This document shows positions 25,091 through 33,948 of a stretch of DNA of 64,000 nucleotides, in pieces (the stretch's first letter is position 1; every line of letters begins with the position of its first letter). Source of the DNA: Bin5 sp022827195 (GTDB taxonomy: Bacteria > Chloroflexota > Anaerolineae > Caldilineales > Caldilineaceae); the NCBI GenBank assembly GCA_965208275.1, contig OZ242331.1, positions 2,604,001 through 2,668,000 of the forward strand, written 5' to 3'. The notes beneath the pieces are model-generated. The model saw only the letters and a list, made by a program, of their open reading frames with translations, did no database searches and was not told where the DNA came from. Made by a program: the position numbers and the translations under genes.

Positions 25091-26407
25091 TCAGTGACCG
25101 GCCGCTAGTTGTTGACGTCCGGCCAGACGCGTATCAAGGATAGCGAGTTGTACTACTGTCACGACGAAAAGCAAGGCGGCGGCGCCATAGACGGGGGCGA
25201 AGCCCAGTGCACTAACCAGTGTGAAGGCAAATAGGGGCCCGACGGCTGAACCGAGGTCGGAAGCGGTGGCATAGGCACCAACAAACATCTGCGGTTGGTC
25301 AGTTACCAGAGCTGCTTGATTGGCGTAGGCGTCGAGCACGACGTGGACGCCCGTGCTTAAAATGAGGACGGTAACCAGCGCGAGAATCGACAGGCTTGTG
25401 GATACCCATAGCATAGTCGCCAGCCCAAGGCAGAGAAATAGAAGGAGCACGATGGTCAGACGCATACGCCCAACCCAATCGGCCAAGGTGCCGATGACTG
25501 CGCCAAATGCGAGGTCTGAAAACCAGCGCGAGCTCACTACGATTCCGGACAAGACGCTTATTTGTATCCCAAACTGGACCGATGCCGGGCTGTCTTCGAA
25601 CCGGCTGGCCACAAAAATGGAAGCGGTTGCAATCAGGATCGAGTTCAGGAGAAGCTTGAAGAAACCGACGAGGAGGATGGATCGCTGGAGAGGATCTGAA
25701 ATCGCGGTGACCAGCGAACGGTGACCTGCGACGAGCACACTGCGCCAGCCCAATGAATTTGCCGCCTGACCGCCAGTTTCTGCGGGTGGCGACGCGCTGG
25801 CAGGCCATGTGAGGCCGAACGCAATGGGTATTGCCAACGCCGATAGGGCAGCAATCGTCCACACTGTTACTTCGTAGCCAAAGTAGCCGAAGAGAAAGCC
25901 GCCGAGCAAGGCGCTGACGCCGCTGCCGCCGCGCACAATACCCCATGACAGCCCCATCAAGCGGCCTGCGTCGGCGTTTTCCCCGGTCCAAATCGACTGA
26001 AAAGTACCCTGACGCAGACCGGACCAGCTGACTCCCCAAGCAAGGCGCGCGAGCAGCAAGACGACAAAGCCCCAACCGAGCCCGTAGGCGGCGGTCGTCA
26101 GGACGCCCAATATGGCTGAAAGGACAAATGCCCTATAGGGCCCGAAGCGGGTGAACAATGCGCTCAGCCAAGTGTTGGAGAAGAGGCGGACGAGGCGGTT
26201 GGCGCTCAAGAGGAGGCCGACCTGAACCGGACCCAATCCTAACTCGACTGCAGCAAGAGGAAGGATTACGTAGAGCAGCGAGTCGCCCATAATGGCGAAA
26301 CCCACGGCTCCCGATACGATCACAACCAGTCTTGTGGCCGACTGTCGGCGCGGGGCCGAAAGATCGGAAGCTGGTTCGTCGGCGGGCTGTTGCTCGAGTC
26401 GGGACAT
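25091..26407 (-). CDS. major facilitator superfamily transporter
   Basis: A roughly 438-residue membrane protein with about 12 hydrophobic segments. The first is LVVIVSGAVGFAIMGDSLLYVILPLAAVEL. The loop NRLVRLFSNTWLSALFTRFGPYR between segments 2 and 3 is the usual MFS position for a charged motif. It should be a proton-coupled or drug-efflux-type carrier; substrate unknown. The frame extends upstream to 26479, but those added residues are not hydrophobic and have no ribosome-binding site, so I prefer ATG 26407 with low certainty. It is divergent from the aldolase gene. Confidence 0.82.
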   Translation of the reverse strand: MSRLEQQPADEPASDLSAPRRQSATRLVVIVSGAVGFAIMGDSLLYVILPLAAVELGLGPVQVGLLLSANRLVRLFSNTWLSALFTRFGPYRAFVLSAILGVLTTAAYGLGWGFVVLLLARLAWGVSWSGLRQGTFQSIWTGENADAGRLMGLSWGIVRGGSGVSALLGGFLFGYFGYEVTVWTIAALSALAIPIAFGLTWPASASPPAETGGQAANSLGWRSVLVAGHRSLVTAISDPLQRSILLVGFFKLLLNSILIATASIFVASRFEDSPASVQFGIQISVLSGIVVSSRWFSDLAFGAVIGTLADWVGRMRLTIVLLLFLCLGLATMLWVSTSLSILALVTVLILSTGVHVVLDAYANQAALVTDQPQMFVGAYATASDLGSAVGPLFAFTLVSALGFAPVYGAAALLFVVTVVQLAILDTRLAGRQQLAAGH

Positions 26408-26500
26408 TTCGGCCGGTAGTTGGCTGAAACGAGGTCTGAAATAAGCCAATTGTAACATATCGTAGGTGCATAGAAGCATCTTGGGGGCGGCTTGGTGGTA

Positions 26501-26529
26501 TTGACATTGTTGGCATCAACCGCTAGTAT
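26501..26529 (+). promoter_or_regulatory. candidate sigma-70 promoter for the HpaI-type aldolase
   Basis: TTGACA at 26501-26506 and TAGTAT at 26524-26529 with a 17-base spacer, about 140 bases before the GTG start. Confidence 0.5.
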
Positions 26530-26669
26530 CAGAAGGAAGCAACGCGCTTACTTCAACGCAGTTGCTTTCGTACTGCGCCAACTCCCCATTCGATCAGGAC
26601 TGCCCAAGACAACGCTGGTTTGTCGAATCCATTAACGGCTATCGAGACCGCCATTCCAGGAGGGACAAA

Positions 26670-27434
26670 GTGATTGTAAACACAGCCAAACAGAAGATGC
26701 TTGACGGCCAGCCCGCTTTCGGATTCGGCCTGGCGATGGGGTCATCTCTGAATGCGGAGGTGTTGAGCCGCAGCGGGATCGACTTTGTCATGATTGACCG
26801 GCAGCACGGGTCGTGGGGGGAGGACAGCGCCATCGCCGCGCTCGTCGGCATTAACGGGAGCCCTGCGATCCCAATGGCGCGCGTCGCCCGCAATGACTAC
26901 ACTTTCATCGGCCGTCTACTGGACGAGGGCGTGCTCGGCTTAATTGTTCCGATGGTCGATACGCCTGAGCAGGCGCGCGAGGCATCGGACTCCTGTCATC
27001 TTCCGCCAGCGGGCAAGCGATCTTGGGGATGGGGACGGGCAAAGTTATACGGAGACGACTACGCCGATTGGATTGATGAACAGCTCTTTGTGGCGGTTCA
27101 GTTGGAGAGTGTAGAGGCGGTCAACAACGCGGAGGCGATTCTGAGCACGCCGGGCATAGACGGCTGCTGGACCGGACCGGGAGACCTCTCTCTTTCGTTG
27201 GGTTTCCGACCGTCGGAGATGGACGACCGTGAGGAGCACGCTCGGGCGCTTGAGGCGATTCTAGAGGCGTGCAAGAATACGGGGAAGATCCCTGGCATCG
27301 CAGGACGCAGCGTTGACGATGCCATCAACAGAGCCAAACAAGGGTTTCGCTTTGTGACTGCGGTCAATGACGGTGGCCTGCTGGATTCAGGCGCAAAGGA
27401 GGCGGTGGCCCGTCTCAGCAGCCTGACGACATAG
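26670..27434 (+). CDS. HpcH/HpaI-family aldolase
   Basis: A 254-residue class II pyruvate-type aldolase. The catalytic-His segment VMIDRQHGSWGE, the MARVARND segment and the metal-binding VAVQLESVEAVNN and CWTGPGDLS stretches follow the family order. It should split or form 4-hydroxy-2-keto acids with a divalent metal. I place the start at GTG 26670 because AGGAGGG ends 5 bases upstream; ATGs further upstream give a non-conserved extension. The next gene, an amine oxidase, follows after about 100 bases. Confidence 0.87.
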   Translation: MIVNTAKQKMLDGQPAFGFGLAMGSSLNAEVLSRSGIDFVMIDRQHGSWGEDSAIAALVGINGSPAIPMARVARNDYTFIGRLLDEGVLGLIVPMVDTPEQAREASDSCHLPPAGKRSWGWGRAKLYGDDYADWIDEQLFVAVQLESVEAVNNAEAILSTPGIDGCWTGPGDLSLSLGFRPSEMDDREEHARALEAILEACKNTGKIPGIAGRSVDDAINRAKQGFRFVTAVNDGGLLDSGAKEAVARLSSLTT

Positions 27435-27532
27435 AGCGCGAGGGCCGGACGAGGTCTGTTGGAGCAAATCTCACGAATGGAAAAAAGCCGAGTGCGAGCC
27501 CCGGCCGAACAGAGACTCACGCGAGCAGCACA

Positions 27533-28729
27533 ATGAACAGTTCATCAGATTTTCTCGTCGTCGGCGCCGGTATTTTCGGTGTAACGACGGCACTGGAGTT
27601 ACGCAGCCGGGGCTACGAAGTAACACTGATCGATCCTGGCCCTTTGCCCTATCCACTGGCTGCTTCGACCGATGTCAGCAAGGTTGTGCGCATGGAGTAC
27701 GGGGACGATCTCCAGTATATGCGCATGGTGATTCGCGCGATCGAAGGCTTCCATCGCTGGAACGAGGAGTTTGGTGAAAATCTCTATCACGAGACCGGAG
27801 TAATGGTAGTCTCCAAGACGGCAATGTCAGGCGACGACTATCTCGAGAGCAGCTATCGCGCGGTGTTGGAGGAGGGACTAAAGCCGGAAAGGCTGTCTGC
27901 GGAAGAGATCGGGAGGCGGTTCCCGGCCTGGGACACCGGACGTTACGTGGACGGTTTTTACCACGCGAGAGGGGGTTATGCAGAGAGCGGCCGCGTCGTA
28001 GGAAAGTTGGTGGAACGGGCAGAGCGGGCAGGGGTTTCAGTGCGGCCCGGACAGACCGCGGATGAAGTTCTGACAGATGGAAGCCGCGTCCTGGGTGTGC
28101 GAACGCGCGAAGGGGAGAATTTTGCGGCTGATCACACTGTGCTGGCGGCCGGCTCATGGACCCCCTGGCTGCTGCCAGAGCTGCAGCGGGTTATGACCGC
28201 GACAGGGCACCCCATTTTTCATTTGAAGCCCAAAGACCCGGCCATTTTCAGGCCACCTGGGTTTGTCGTCTTTCTGGCCGACACGCCCAATACCGGCTGG
28301 TATGGATTTCCGCTGCTACGAGAAGGGATCGTCAAGGTCGCCCGCCATGGCGGCGGCCCTTCGCTGCATCCGGAAGATGACGAGAGGGTTGTATACGAGG
28401 AGGATTTTGCCCAGATGCAAATCTTCCTGGAGGAGTCGATCCCTTCGCTACTGGATGCCGAGGTCGTCTACACACGCCGCTGCCTCTACAATGACACGCT
28501 TGACGAGCACTTCTGGATCGATCGACACCCGGAGAGGGAGGGGCTTAGCGTAGCGACCGGGGGAAGCGGCCACGGGTTCAAGTTCGGGCCGGTCTTCGGT
28601 GAGCTGATTGCCGACACTGTAGAGGGCAAGGCGAACGACTGGGCGCCAAAATTTCGCTGGCGCGAGTTGGACGCGAAGACGCAGGGTGTCGAGGCGTCCC
28701 GATTCCACGGAGATGCCGAAGAGGCCTGA
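27533..28729 (+). CDS. FAD-dependent oxidoreductase, sarcosine-oxidase-like
   Basis: A 398-residue DAO-family flavoprotein. The FAD loop is GAGIFG at residues 11-16. In the C-terminal part, RRCLYNDTLDEHFWID with Cys317, followed by GGSGHGFKFGP, matches the region of monomeric sarcosine oxidase where FAD is covalently attached to cysteine. It should oxidise an N-methyl or secondary amino acid and release hydrogen peroxide. Substrate could also be N-methyltryptophan, pipecolate or another amine. No folate-linked subunits are nearby, so a stand-alone monomeric oxidase is likely. Confidence 0.86.
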   Translation: MNSSSDFLVVGAGIFGVTTALELRSRGYEVTLIDPGPLPYPLAASTDVSKVVRMEYGDDLQYMRMVIRAIEGFHRWNEEFGENLYHETGVMVVSKTAMSGDDYLESSYRAVLEEGLKPERLSAEEIGRRFPAWDTGRYVDGFYHARGGYAESGRVVGKLVERAERAGVSVRPGQTADEVLTDGSRVLGVRTREGENFAADHTVLAAGSWTPWLLPELQRVMTATGHPIFHLKPKDPAIFRPPGFVVFLADTPNTGWYGFPLLREGIVKVARHGGGPSLHPEDDERVVYEEDFAQMQIFLEESIPSLLDAEVVYTRRCLYNDTLDEHFWIDRHPEREGLSVATGGSGHGFKFGPVFGELIADTVEGKANDWAPKFRWRELDAKTQGVEASRFHGDAEEA

Positions 28730-28785
28730 TCAGTGGCGGCGCACACGCTTGCCGGCGCGTCAGGCACCCCTTCCTTTGAACCACC

Positions 28786-29649
28786 ATGTTCTCCCAATTT
28801 GAACTTGCAGACTATGATCGCGCGGTAGACTTTATACGCGATCAGGCGGGAAGCCACCAAGGGCGACTCGCCGAGCTAGACACCGTTGGCCTGGTACTGG
28901 GCAGCGGTCTCAACGCGCTGGCGCTGGCGATAGGAGACGCGGTTGTAATTCCGTATGAATCGATTCCACATTTCCCCACCAGCACCGCAACGGGCCATGA
29001 AGGGCGGCTTCTGATCGGGACCCTCGCGGGCCGGATTGTTGTGGCTATGCAGGGCCGCTTCCACTTTTATGAAGGCTATTCGGCGGCGGAAGTCACGTTT
29101 CCCATCCGGGTGATGCGCCGCCTCGGCGTCGACAGACTGATCCTGACAAATGCTGCCGGAGGTCTGAATCCCGAGTTTTGCGCCGGCGATTTTATGCTGA
29201 TCGTCGACCATCTGAATTTTGTGGGGATGGCTGGACACAGTCCGCTGATCGGTCCCAACATTGAATCTTTCGGTACGCGCTTCCCTTCGATGACCGAGGC
29301 GTATGCGGGCTCAATGCGTCGGCTAGCATTGGAAACGGCCGCGGCGCTGAAGATAGAGCTACGTCAGGGTGTGTACGCCTATCTGGCCGGCCCCAATTTC
29401 GAATCGCCGGCAGAGATCCGATTCTTACGCCTTGCGGGCGCCGACGCGGTTGGGATGAGCACTGTGCCGGAGGCTCTTGTGGGGAACCATGCGGGCATGC
29501 AGGTGCTCGGCATAAGCACGATCACCAATATGGCAATCGATCAGCTTGATACGGACCGCGACACCAACCATGAGGAGGTCCTGGAAACAGGCGAGCGGGT
29601 TGTGCCGCTGCTGACCGCCCTCCTTTCCGGAATCCTGGAACGATTGTAG
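28786..29649 (+). CDS. punA: purine nucleoside phosphorylase, inosine/guanosine type
   Basis: A 287-residue trimeric-type purine nucleoside phosphorylase. Signatures in order: GSGLN (39-43), GRFHFYEG, LTNAAGGLNPEF, LAGPNFESPAEIRF, GMSTVPEALVGNHAG and ITNMA, the phosphate- and base-binding elements of the family. It cleaves inosine or guanosine with phosphate to base and ribose-1-phosphate. It begins 56 bases after the oxidase gene and converges with the GNAT gene. The 8-oxoguanine-deaminase-like gene at 58148 is a possible partner in purine salvage but lies far away. Confidence 0.93.
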   Translation: MFSQFELADYDRAVDFIRDQAGSHQGRLAELDTVGLVLGSGLNALALAIGDAVVIPYESIPHFPTSTATGHEGRLLIGTLAGRIVVAMQGRFHFYEGYSAAEVTFPIRVMRRLGVDRLILTNAAGGLNPEFCAGDFMLIVDHLNFVGMAGHSPLIGPNIESFGTRFPSMTEAYAGSMRRLALETAAALKIELRQGVYAYLAGPNFESPAEIRFLRLAGADAVGMSTVPEALVGNHAGMQVLGISTITNMAIDQLDTDRDTNHEEVLETGERVVPLLTALLSGILERL

Positions 29650-29736
29650 CGCTGCTAGAATCTGGCTGAATGGCAACAGGGCCGTAGAGTCGGTCCGTGG
29701 GCCGCGATTCGCTACTATGCGATCTGCTTGAGCAGT

Positions 29737-30771
29737 CTAGGTGGCGGCAACGCCACTATGTGCAGCACCGCCCCCAGTCTTTTCCTCGATGGTCAGGTGC
29801 GCATCCTCAGGGCGTTCCTCCCTCATCTGCTTCACAAGATCGATGTGGGCGGGTTGACGCACAAAGCCCATGCGATCGTTGATGTCAAGAATCACTTTAT
29901 TATTGGTTTCGTTCCAGGTCCTGATCTCTTTGAAACCCTGCTCCCGGGCAAATTCGACCGATCGCAGTTTGAGCGCCGTCGCGATGCCGCGTCCCCGGTG
30001 CGAACGAACGACGCCGGTGAGGCCTACATAGAGAAGGTGAGGCTCAGCCTTGCTCAACCAAACGTCCGTCGAGCCGACGTATTCGCCATTGTCCAGCGCG
30101 ACGAACCAGGCATCGGGAACGTGATTGGAACGATCCCAGACTTTCTGAAACTCTTCGAACGAAACCTTAGCCGGAGTTTCGGAACTGGGAACATCCTTTA
30201 CTATTAACCACTCCAATTCATATAGCTTGCGATCACGGGCCTGATCGGACTCCAATTCGACGACAGACTTGATCTGGATGCCTTGCTCGGCCATTCGTCT
30301 AGTGTATCGCTTCCACTCTGAGGGATCGAGGCCCGCGGTTTCCAGGCGTGACTCCCAGTCCCGCATTTTTTCGGTGAAGCCTTGCTTCAGAGCGAAGCGG
30401 ACGCCGTCCTCGTAATCTTCTCTCGTGCTTGTGCGCAACCGCAGCGGATCGAATTGCTCAACCTCGCGGCAGAGATGTTGCCACAGTGCGGTCCCCGCTC
30501 CGCGATTTCTGAATTCGGAGAGCACGAGTACACCCACCGAGAGTTTTCCCGGATGGTTTACCCAAATGGACTGGGCGTAGTAGGCATAGCCGATGGTTTT
30601 GCCCTCAAGTTCGGCAAAATATCGGCCCCACTTCTCCGCCCTTGACCGCTTCGCGTCCGATTCCTTCCACTCTTCCACAGTTTCGGGATAGTCAGGCCAG
30701 ACGGCATTGCCGATATCGACCGCCAAGCGGTAGTCCTCGTCGTTCATTTCAAATGGTCGAATTGCAATCAA
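29737..30771 (-). CDS. double GNAT-domain N-acetyltransferase
   Basis: A 344-residue protein with two acetyltransferase domains. The first (about 1-150) has a GVLVLSEFRNRGAGTALWQHL acetyl-CoA loop. The second (about 165-325) has GLTGVVRSHRGRGIATALK. Tandem GNAT proteins such as mycothiol synthase are known, but substrate-specific features are not evident. Its last codons form a GTGGCG-GCAA-CGCCAC hairpin. It faces the purine phosphorylase gene tail to tail. Substrate unknown. Confidence 0.85.
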   Translation of the reverse strand: MIAIRPFEMNDEDYRLAVDIGNAVWPDYPETVEEWKESDAKRSRAEKWGRYFAELEGKTIGYAYYAQSIWVNHPGKLSVGVLVLSEFRNRGAGTALWQHLCREVEQFDPLRLRTSTREDYEDGVRFALKQGFTEKMRDWESRLETAGLDPSEWKRYTRRMAEQGIQIKSVVELESDQARDRKLYELEWLIVKDVPSSETPAKVSFEEFQKVWDRSNHVPDAWFVALDNGEYVGSTDVWLSKAEPHLLYVGLTGVVRSHRGRGIATALKLRSVEFAREQGFKEIRTWNETNNKVILDINDRMGFVRQPAHIDLVKQMREERPEDAHLTIEEKTGGGAAHSGVAAT

Positions 30772-31167
30772 GATAGTCTCTCCGTGCGTGCGATTCTGCG
30801 AAAACCGGGGCTTGAGAGCGGCGCGAATGCCAATTCGTTGGAATCAGTCCCCTGGAATCCGGTCTTGCTCTCTAACCAAACAAAAAACCGTGGAGCGGCA
30901 GTTTTGCGCATCCACGGTTCGGAAAAAAGTTCGGGGCCGGCTCAGCCGGCAGGCACAGTTCTTCCCGATAGGGATGCGTAAGAGCCGCGTGTGATAGTCA
31001 TTATTGCTCGCATTGGGTTCGCACCGCTGCTCGCGCTCTAGGCACCGGTGCCTGCGAAGGCAACCAGTTTTCGTGAATTGGACCTATCCGCATAAAGGAG
31101 CGCCCGCACTGTATCACGCAACGCGAACCGCGCCAAAACCTGGGCGCTGTCGATCTGGCAAGGTCCT
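30772..31167. other. region between the GNAT and proS genes
   Basis: No gene seen in about 400 bases. It holds the probable proS terminator and another minus-strand hairpin (GCCGGC-TGA-GCCGGC near 30946-30960, followed within 12 bases by a T run on the minus strand). I looked for a tRNA or a leader RNA here and could not fold one. Confidence 0.5.
30882..30919 (-). terminator. intrinsic terminator, minus strand
   Basis: Read on the minus strand: AACCGTGGA, a 16-base loop, TCCACGGTT, then a run of T. The arms pair perfectly over 9 bases. It lies about 250 bases after proS and just upstream of the GNAT gene, so it most likely ends the proS transcript. Confidence 0.7.
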
Positions 31168-32952
31168 CTATTGCAACGGGTCGGTCTTAATGTTTTCAAG
31201 GACCCTTGCCTCTTCGGACTCCACAACTTGCGCGATCTGATCGACCAAACTGTCGAGGGGCAACTCACGCGAGTCCCGGCCGCGGCGCAGCTTCAGCTCG
31301 ACGACTCCGTTCTTCAGGCCCCTCGCCCCAATCGTTAGTCGTACGGGAATGCCCAATAGGTCGGCGTCATTGAATTTCACGCCTGCCCGTTCGTCGCGGT
31401 CATCGTAAAGCACCTCAATTCCGGCCTCCTTCAGTTCGGAATAGACTCTGTCGGCCGCTTCGGTCACCTCTGGCGTGCGTCGAGTTGCAAGGCTGACAAG
31501 ATACACTTGCTGGGGGGCAATTGTCATCGGCCAGACGATGCCGTCGTCGTCATTGCTGGTTTCGACGACACTGGCCATCAGGCGACCGGCACCGATGCCG
31601 TAACAGCCCATAACCAGAGGCGCACTCTTGCCGTCTTCGTCCAGGAAAACTGCCTCCATGGCCTCGCTGTACTTGGTGCCCAGCTTGAATATATTGCCTA
31701 CTTCAACGCCGCGCACCGACCGCAGGGGAGCAGAGCAGACGGGGCATGGATGTCCATCGCCGGCTGCTACTACGTCCTGGATGAGATCAGGTTCGTAATC
31801 TCGGCCGCAGTTGACATTCTTGAGGTGCCAGCCTTCACGATTGGCGCCGGCAACGAGGTTGGGGCTGCGGAGGACCAGATCGTCGACCACAAGCAGCACG
31901 TTTTCCGATAGGATTCCGATAGGAGAGCCATATCCCGGCTCGGCCCCTATCGCCCTGATTTCTTCCGGCTGCGCGGGACGCAGCTGGCGCGCCTTGAGGG
32001 CGTTCGACAGTTTTGTTTCATTCAACTCCATGTCGCCGCGCACGACGACGAAAACAAACTGCTCCTTTTCCTCTCCATCCTGCTCAATTGTTGCCACGAG
32101 AAACAGTGCCTTGGCGGTCCGACTCTGGGGGATTCCGAGAAAGTCCGCGAGCGCAGCAATCGTATCGATGCCGGGCGTGGCGACCTCCGCCATTGGCAAA
32201 GGATCCGCACTTGCATCGGCGCCGTCTTCCGGCTTCGTGAAAGTTGCGACCTGTCGATTGGCCTTGTAGCCGCACCCGTCACAGATCAACAGAGTGTCTT
32301 CGCCAACTTCGGTCAGAGCCATGAACTCATGCGCCATGGTGCCGCCCATCATGCCGGTATCGCTTTCGACCGCAATCACGTCCAGCCCGGCGCGTCCAAA
32401 GATATTGAAGTAGGCCTGGTAGACGAGGGGATAGTAGTGGTCCAGGCTGGCGTAACTGGCGTGGAAGGAGTAGCCGTCCTTCATCGTGAACTCGCGCACG
32501 CGAATCAGGCCGCCGCGCGGCCTCGGTTCGTCGCGAAACTTCGTCTGAACCTGGTACAGCATGACCGGCAGCTGCCGGTAGCTGCTGATCACGCCGGCTG
32601 CCAATTCGGTGATCACCTCTTCGTGCGTCATTCCCAGGACAAGCTCGCGACCGCCCCGATCGGTTAGTCGAGCCAAGTCATCACCGATTTCATACCAGCG
32701 GCCGGTGCGCTTCCACAAGTCGGCGGGCTGCACGACGGGCATCACGATCTCCTGCCCACCGATAGCATCCATCTCTTCCCGCAAAATCGCTTCGATCTTT
32801 TTCTTGGCGCGCAGGCCCAGGGGCAGGTACTCAAAGATGCCGGCCGCGACCTGACGCACTAGCCCCGCCCGCAGCATCAGTTGGTGGCTGCGCACGTCGG
32901 CGTCGGCGGGAGCCTCCCGCAGCGTTTGGAAAAAAAGTTTTGACATCCGCAT
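31168..32952 (-). CDS. proS: proline--tRNA ligase (bacterial type)
   Basis: A 594-residue class II synthetase that charges tRNA-Pro. It starts MRMSKLFFQTLREAPADADVRSHQLM. The motif region GREMVLG-like (GRELVLGMTHEEVITELA) and FRDEPRPRGGLIRVREFTMKDGYSFH are the class II core. A long insertion, about residues 225-400 (PGIDTIAALADFLGIPQSRTAKALF), is the editing INS domain that removes mischarged alanine. The anticodon-binding domain with IGARGLKNG closes the protein. Length matches the bacterial form. ATG is preceded by AAGGA. Housekeeping gene. Confidence 0.95.
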   Translation of the reverse strand: MRMSKLFFQTLREAPADADVRSHQLMLRAGLVRQVAAGIFEYLPLGLRAKKKIEAILREEMDAIGGQEIVMPVVQPADLWKRTGRWYEIGDDLARLTDRGGRELVLGMTHEEVITELAAGVISSYRQLPVMLYQVQTKFRDEPRPRGGLIRVREFTMKDGYSFHASYASLDHYYPLVYQAYFNIFGRAGLDVIAVESDTGMMGGTMAHEFMALTEVGEDTLLICDGCGYKANRQVATFTKPEDGADASADPLPMAEVATPGIDTIAALADFLGIPQSRTAKALFLVATIEQDGEEKEQFVFVVVRGDMELNETKLSNALKARQLRPAQPEEIRAIGAEPGYGSPIGILSENVLLVVDDLVLRSPNLVAGANREGWHLKNVNCGRDYEPDLIQDVVAAGDGHPCPVCSAPLRSVRGVEVGNIFKLGTKYSEAMEAVFLDEDGKSAPLVMGCYGIGAGRLMASVVETSNDDDGIVWPMTIAPQQVYLVSLATRRTPEVTEAADRVYSELKEAGIEVLYDDRDERAGVKFNDADLLGIPVRLTIGARGLKNGVVELKLRRGRDSRELPLDSLVDQIAQVVESEEARVLENIKTDPLQ

Positions 32953-33059
32953 AAGTGTCGGTCCTTATTCCGTTACTTGTAGATAATGTCAATCATTACA
33001 CGGTAAAGCGATGGCGGTAGCCAGGGGCAGGGGGATGTCAACCCGAAGATTCGCTATCG

Positions 33060-33112
33060 CTCCAATTGGAGTCCTCCACTCGCGGTTGCGCGCTGCTATT
33101 GGCGAGTGGAGG
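33060..33112 (-). repeat. palindrome and stem-loop around the CoA-binding gene stop
   Basis: CTCCAATTGGAG (33060-33071) is a 12-base palindrome. Next to it CCTCCACTCGC (33073-33083) and GCGAGTGGAGG (33102-33112) are perfect 11-base arms with an 18-base loop that spans the stop codon of the CoA-binding gene. No T run follows, so a factor-dependent end or RNA-processing site is more likely than an intrinsic terminator. Confidence 0.55.
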
Positions 33113-33578
33113 TTGCCGGGTCTGGGGAAGGATCGCGGGGGCTGGGATCTGAAGACAGGCTTGAGGTCGCTTCGAAAGAGGGAGGCCGGAGGGCCAGTTG
33201 GACGAGGATGCAACTTTCCACAACGTCCAGCCCGCGTTCCAGTGCCCATTGAATTGCTTCGGCATTCTCAGCGCCAGGCTGGAACCATATGGCCTGCGCG
33301 CCGGCTACCTCGGCCTGCTGCACAACGGCAGGCGCCTCGTGAGGTGGGACCACCATATTGACAACTGTGGGAGGCTCAGGGAGATCGAGGAGCGAGGCAT
33401 AGGCGATTTCCCCCTCGATCACTTGCTCGCGGTTGTTAACCGGATAGACTCGGTAGCCTGCTTGTTTCAGCTTCAGATAGATGCGATTGCCGTACTTGGC
33501 ACGGTCGTTGCTAGCGCCAACCACGGCCCACACAGGCTCTTCGACGTACTTGCGCACCAGCGCTTCGGTCTCCTGCAT
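33096..33578 (-). CDS. CoA-binding domain protein (YccU-like)
   Basis: A 160-residue single-domain CoA-binding protein. WAVVGASNDRAKYGNRIYLKLKQAGYRVYPVN is the nucleotide-binding start, and VVNMVVPPHEAPAVV with AIWFQPGAE are the other family segments. Its biochemical role is unknown; related domains occur in succinyl-CoA synthetase and protein acetyltransferases. I use ATG 33578, since the upstream extension to 33707 has no family similarity. The C-terminal tail is rich in Ser and Pro. It lies upstream of proS on the same strand. Confidence 0.82.
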   Translation of the reverse strand: MQETEALVRKYVEEPVWAVVGASNDRAKYGNRIYLKLKQAGYRVYPVNNREQVIEGEIAYASLLDLPEPPTVVNMVVPPHEAPAVVQQAEVAGAQAIWFQPGAENAEAIQWALERGLDVVESCILVQLALRPPSFEATSSLSSDPSPRDPSPDPATSTRQ

Positions 33579-33948
33579 TATCGCGCTCGCTGTGTAGATT
33601 CTTCGATAGCGCTGCCTGCGGAGGACGACCACCAAACACGTCCTGTTCCCAGAGCAAGTATACTTGCCTCCATTTGGACGTGTCAAAGTCAGCGGCTTCG
33701 AACACAACAGGATTCTTTGCGATTGACAACTTTGTGCAAAGAGTCAGGCGTGTAAGGCTTGAAAGTCCGGGCGTCAGGCCGGACCTGGGAAACGACCTAT
33801 AATTGACCTCATTGCCAACCAGTTGCGCCCTTTGTTATAATTCCAAGACATCCAAGAGTAGAGTAGCCCTCGCATCTCCATGACAAAGAACGTCCTCAAG
33901 AGTGCAACGCAGGGTTGAGGGGTTATCAGGAAAGGAGAGTAGAAAGCC
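33579..33948. other. divergent intergenic region upstream of fadD
   Basis: About 370 bases without a gene between two divergent genes. It contains the fadD promoter candidate and nothing else that I could identify. Confidence 0.5.
33812..33841 (+). promoter_or_regulatory. sigma-70 promoter candidate for the acyl-CoA ligase
   Basis: TTGCCA at 33812-33817 and a perfect TATAAT at 33836-33841 with an 18-base spacer, about 108 bases before the start codon. Confidence 0.6.

Noticed and set aside
30960..31100. Possible tRNA or leader RNA near proS
   Set aside because: A GGGTTCGC line looked like a T loop, but the arms do not pair and no cloverleaf forms.
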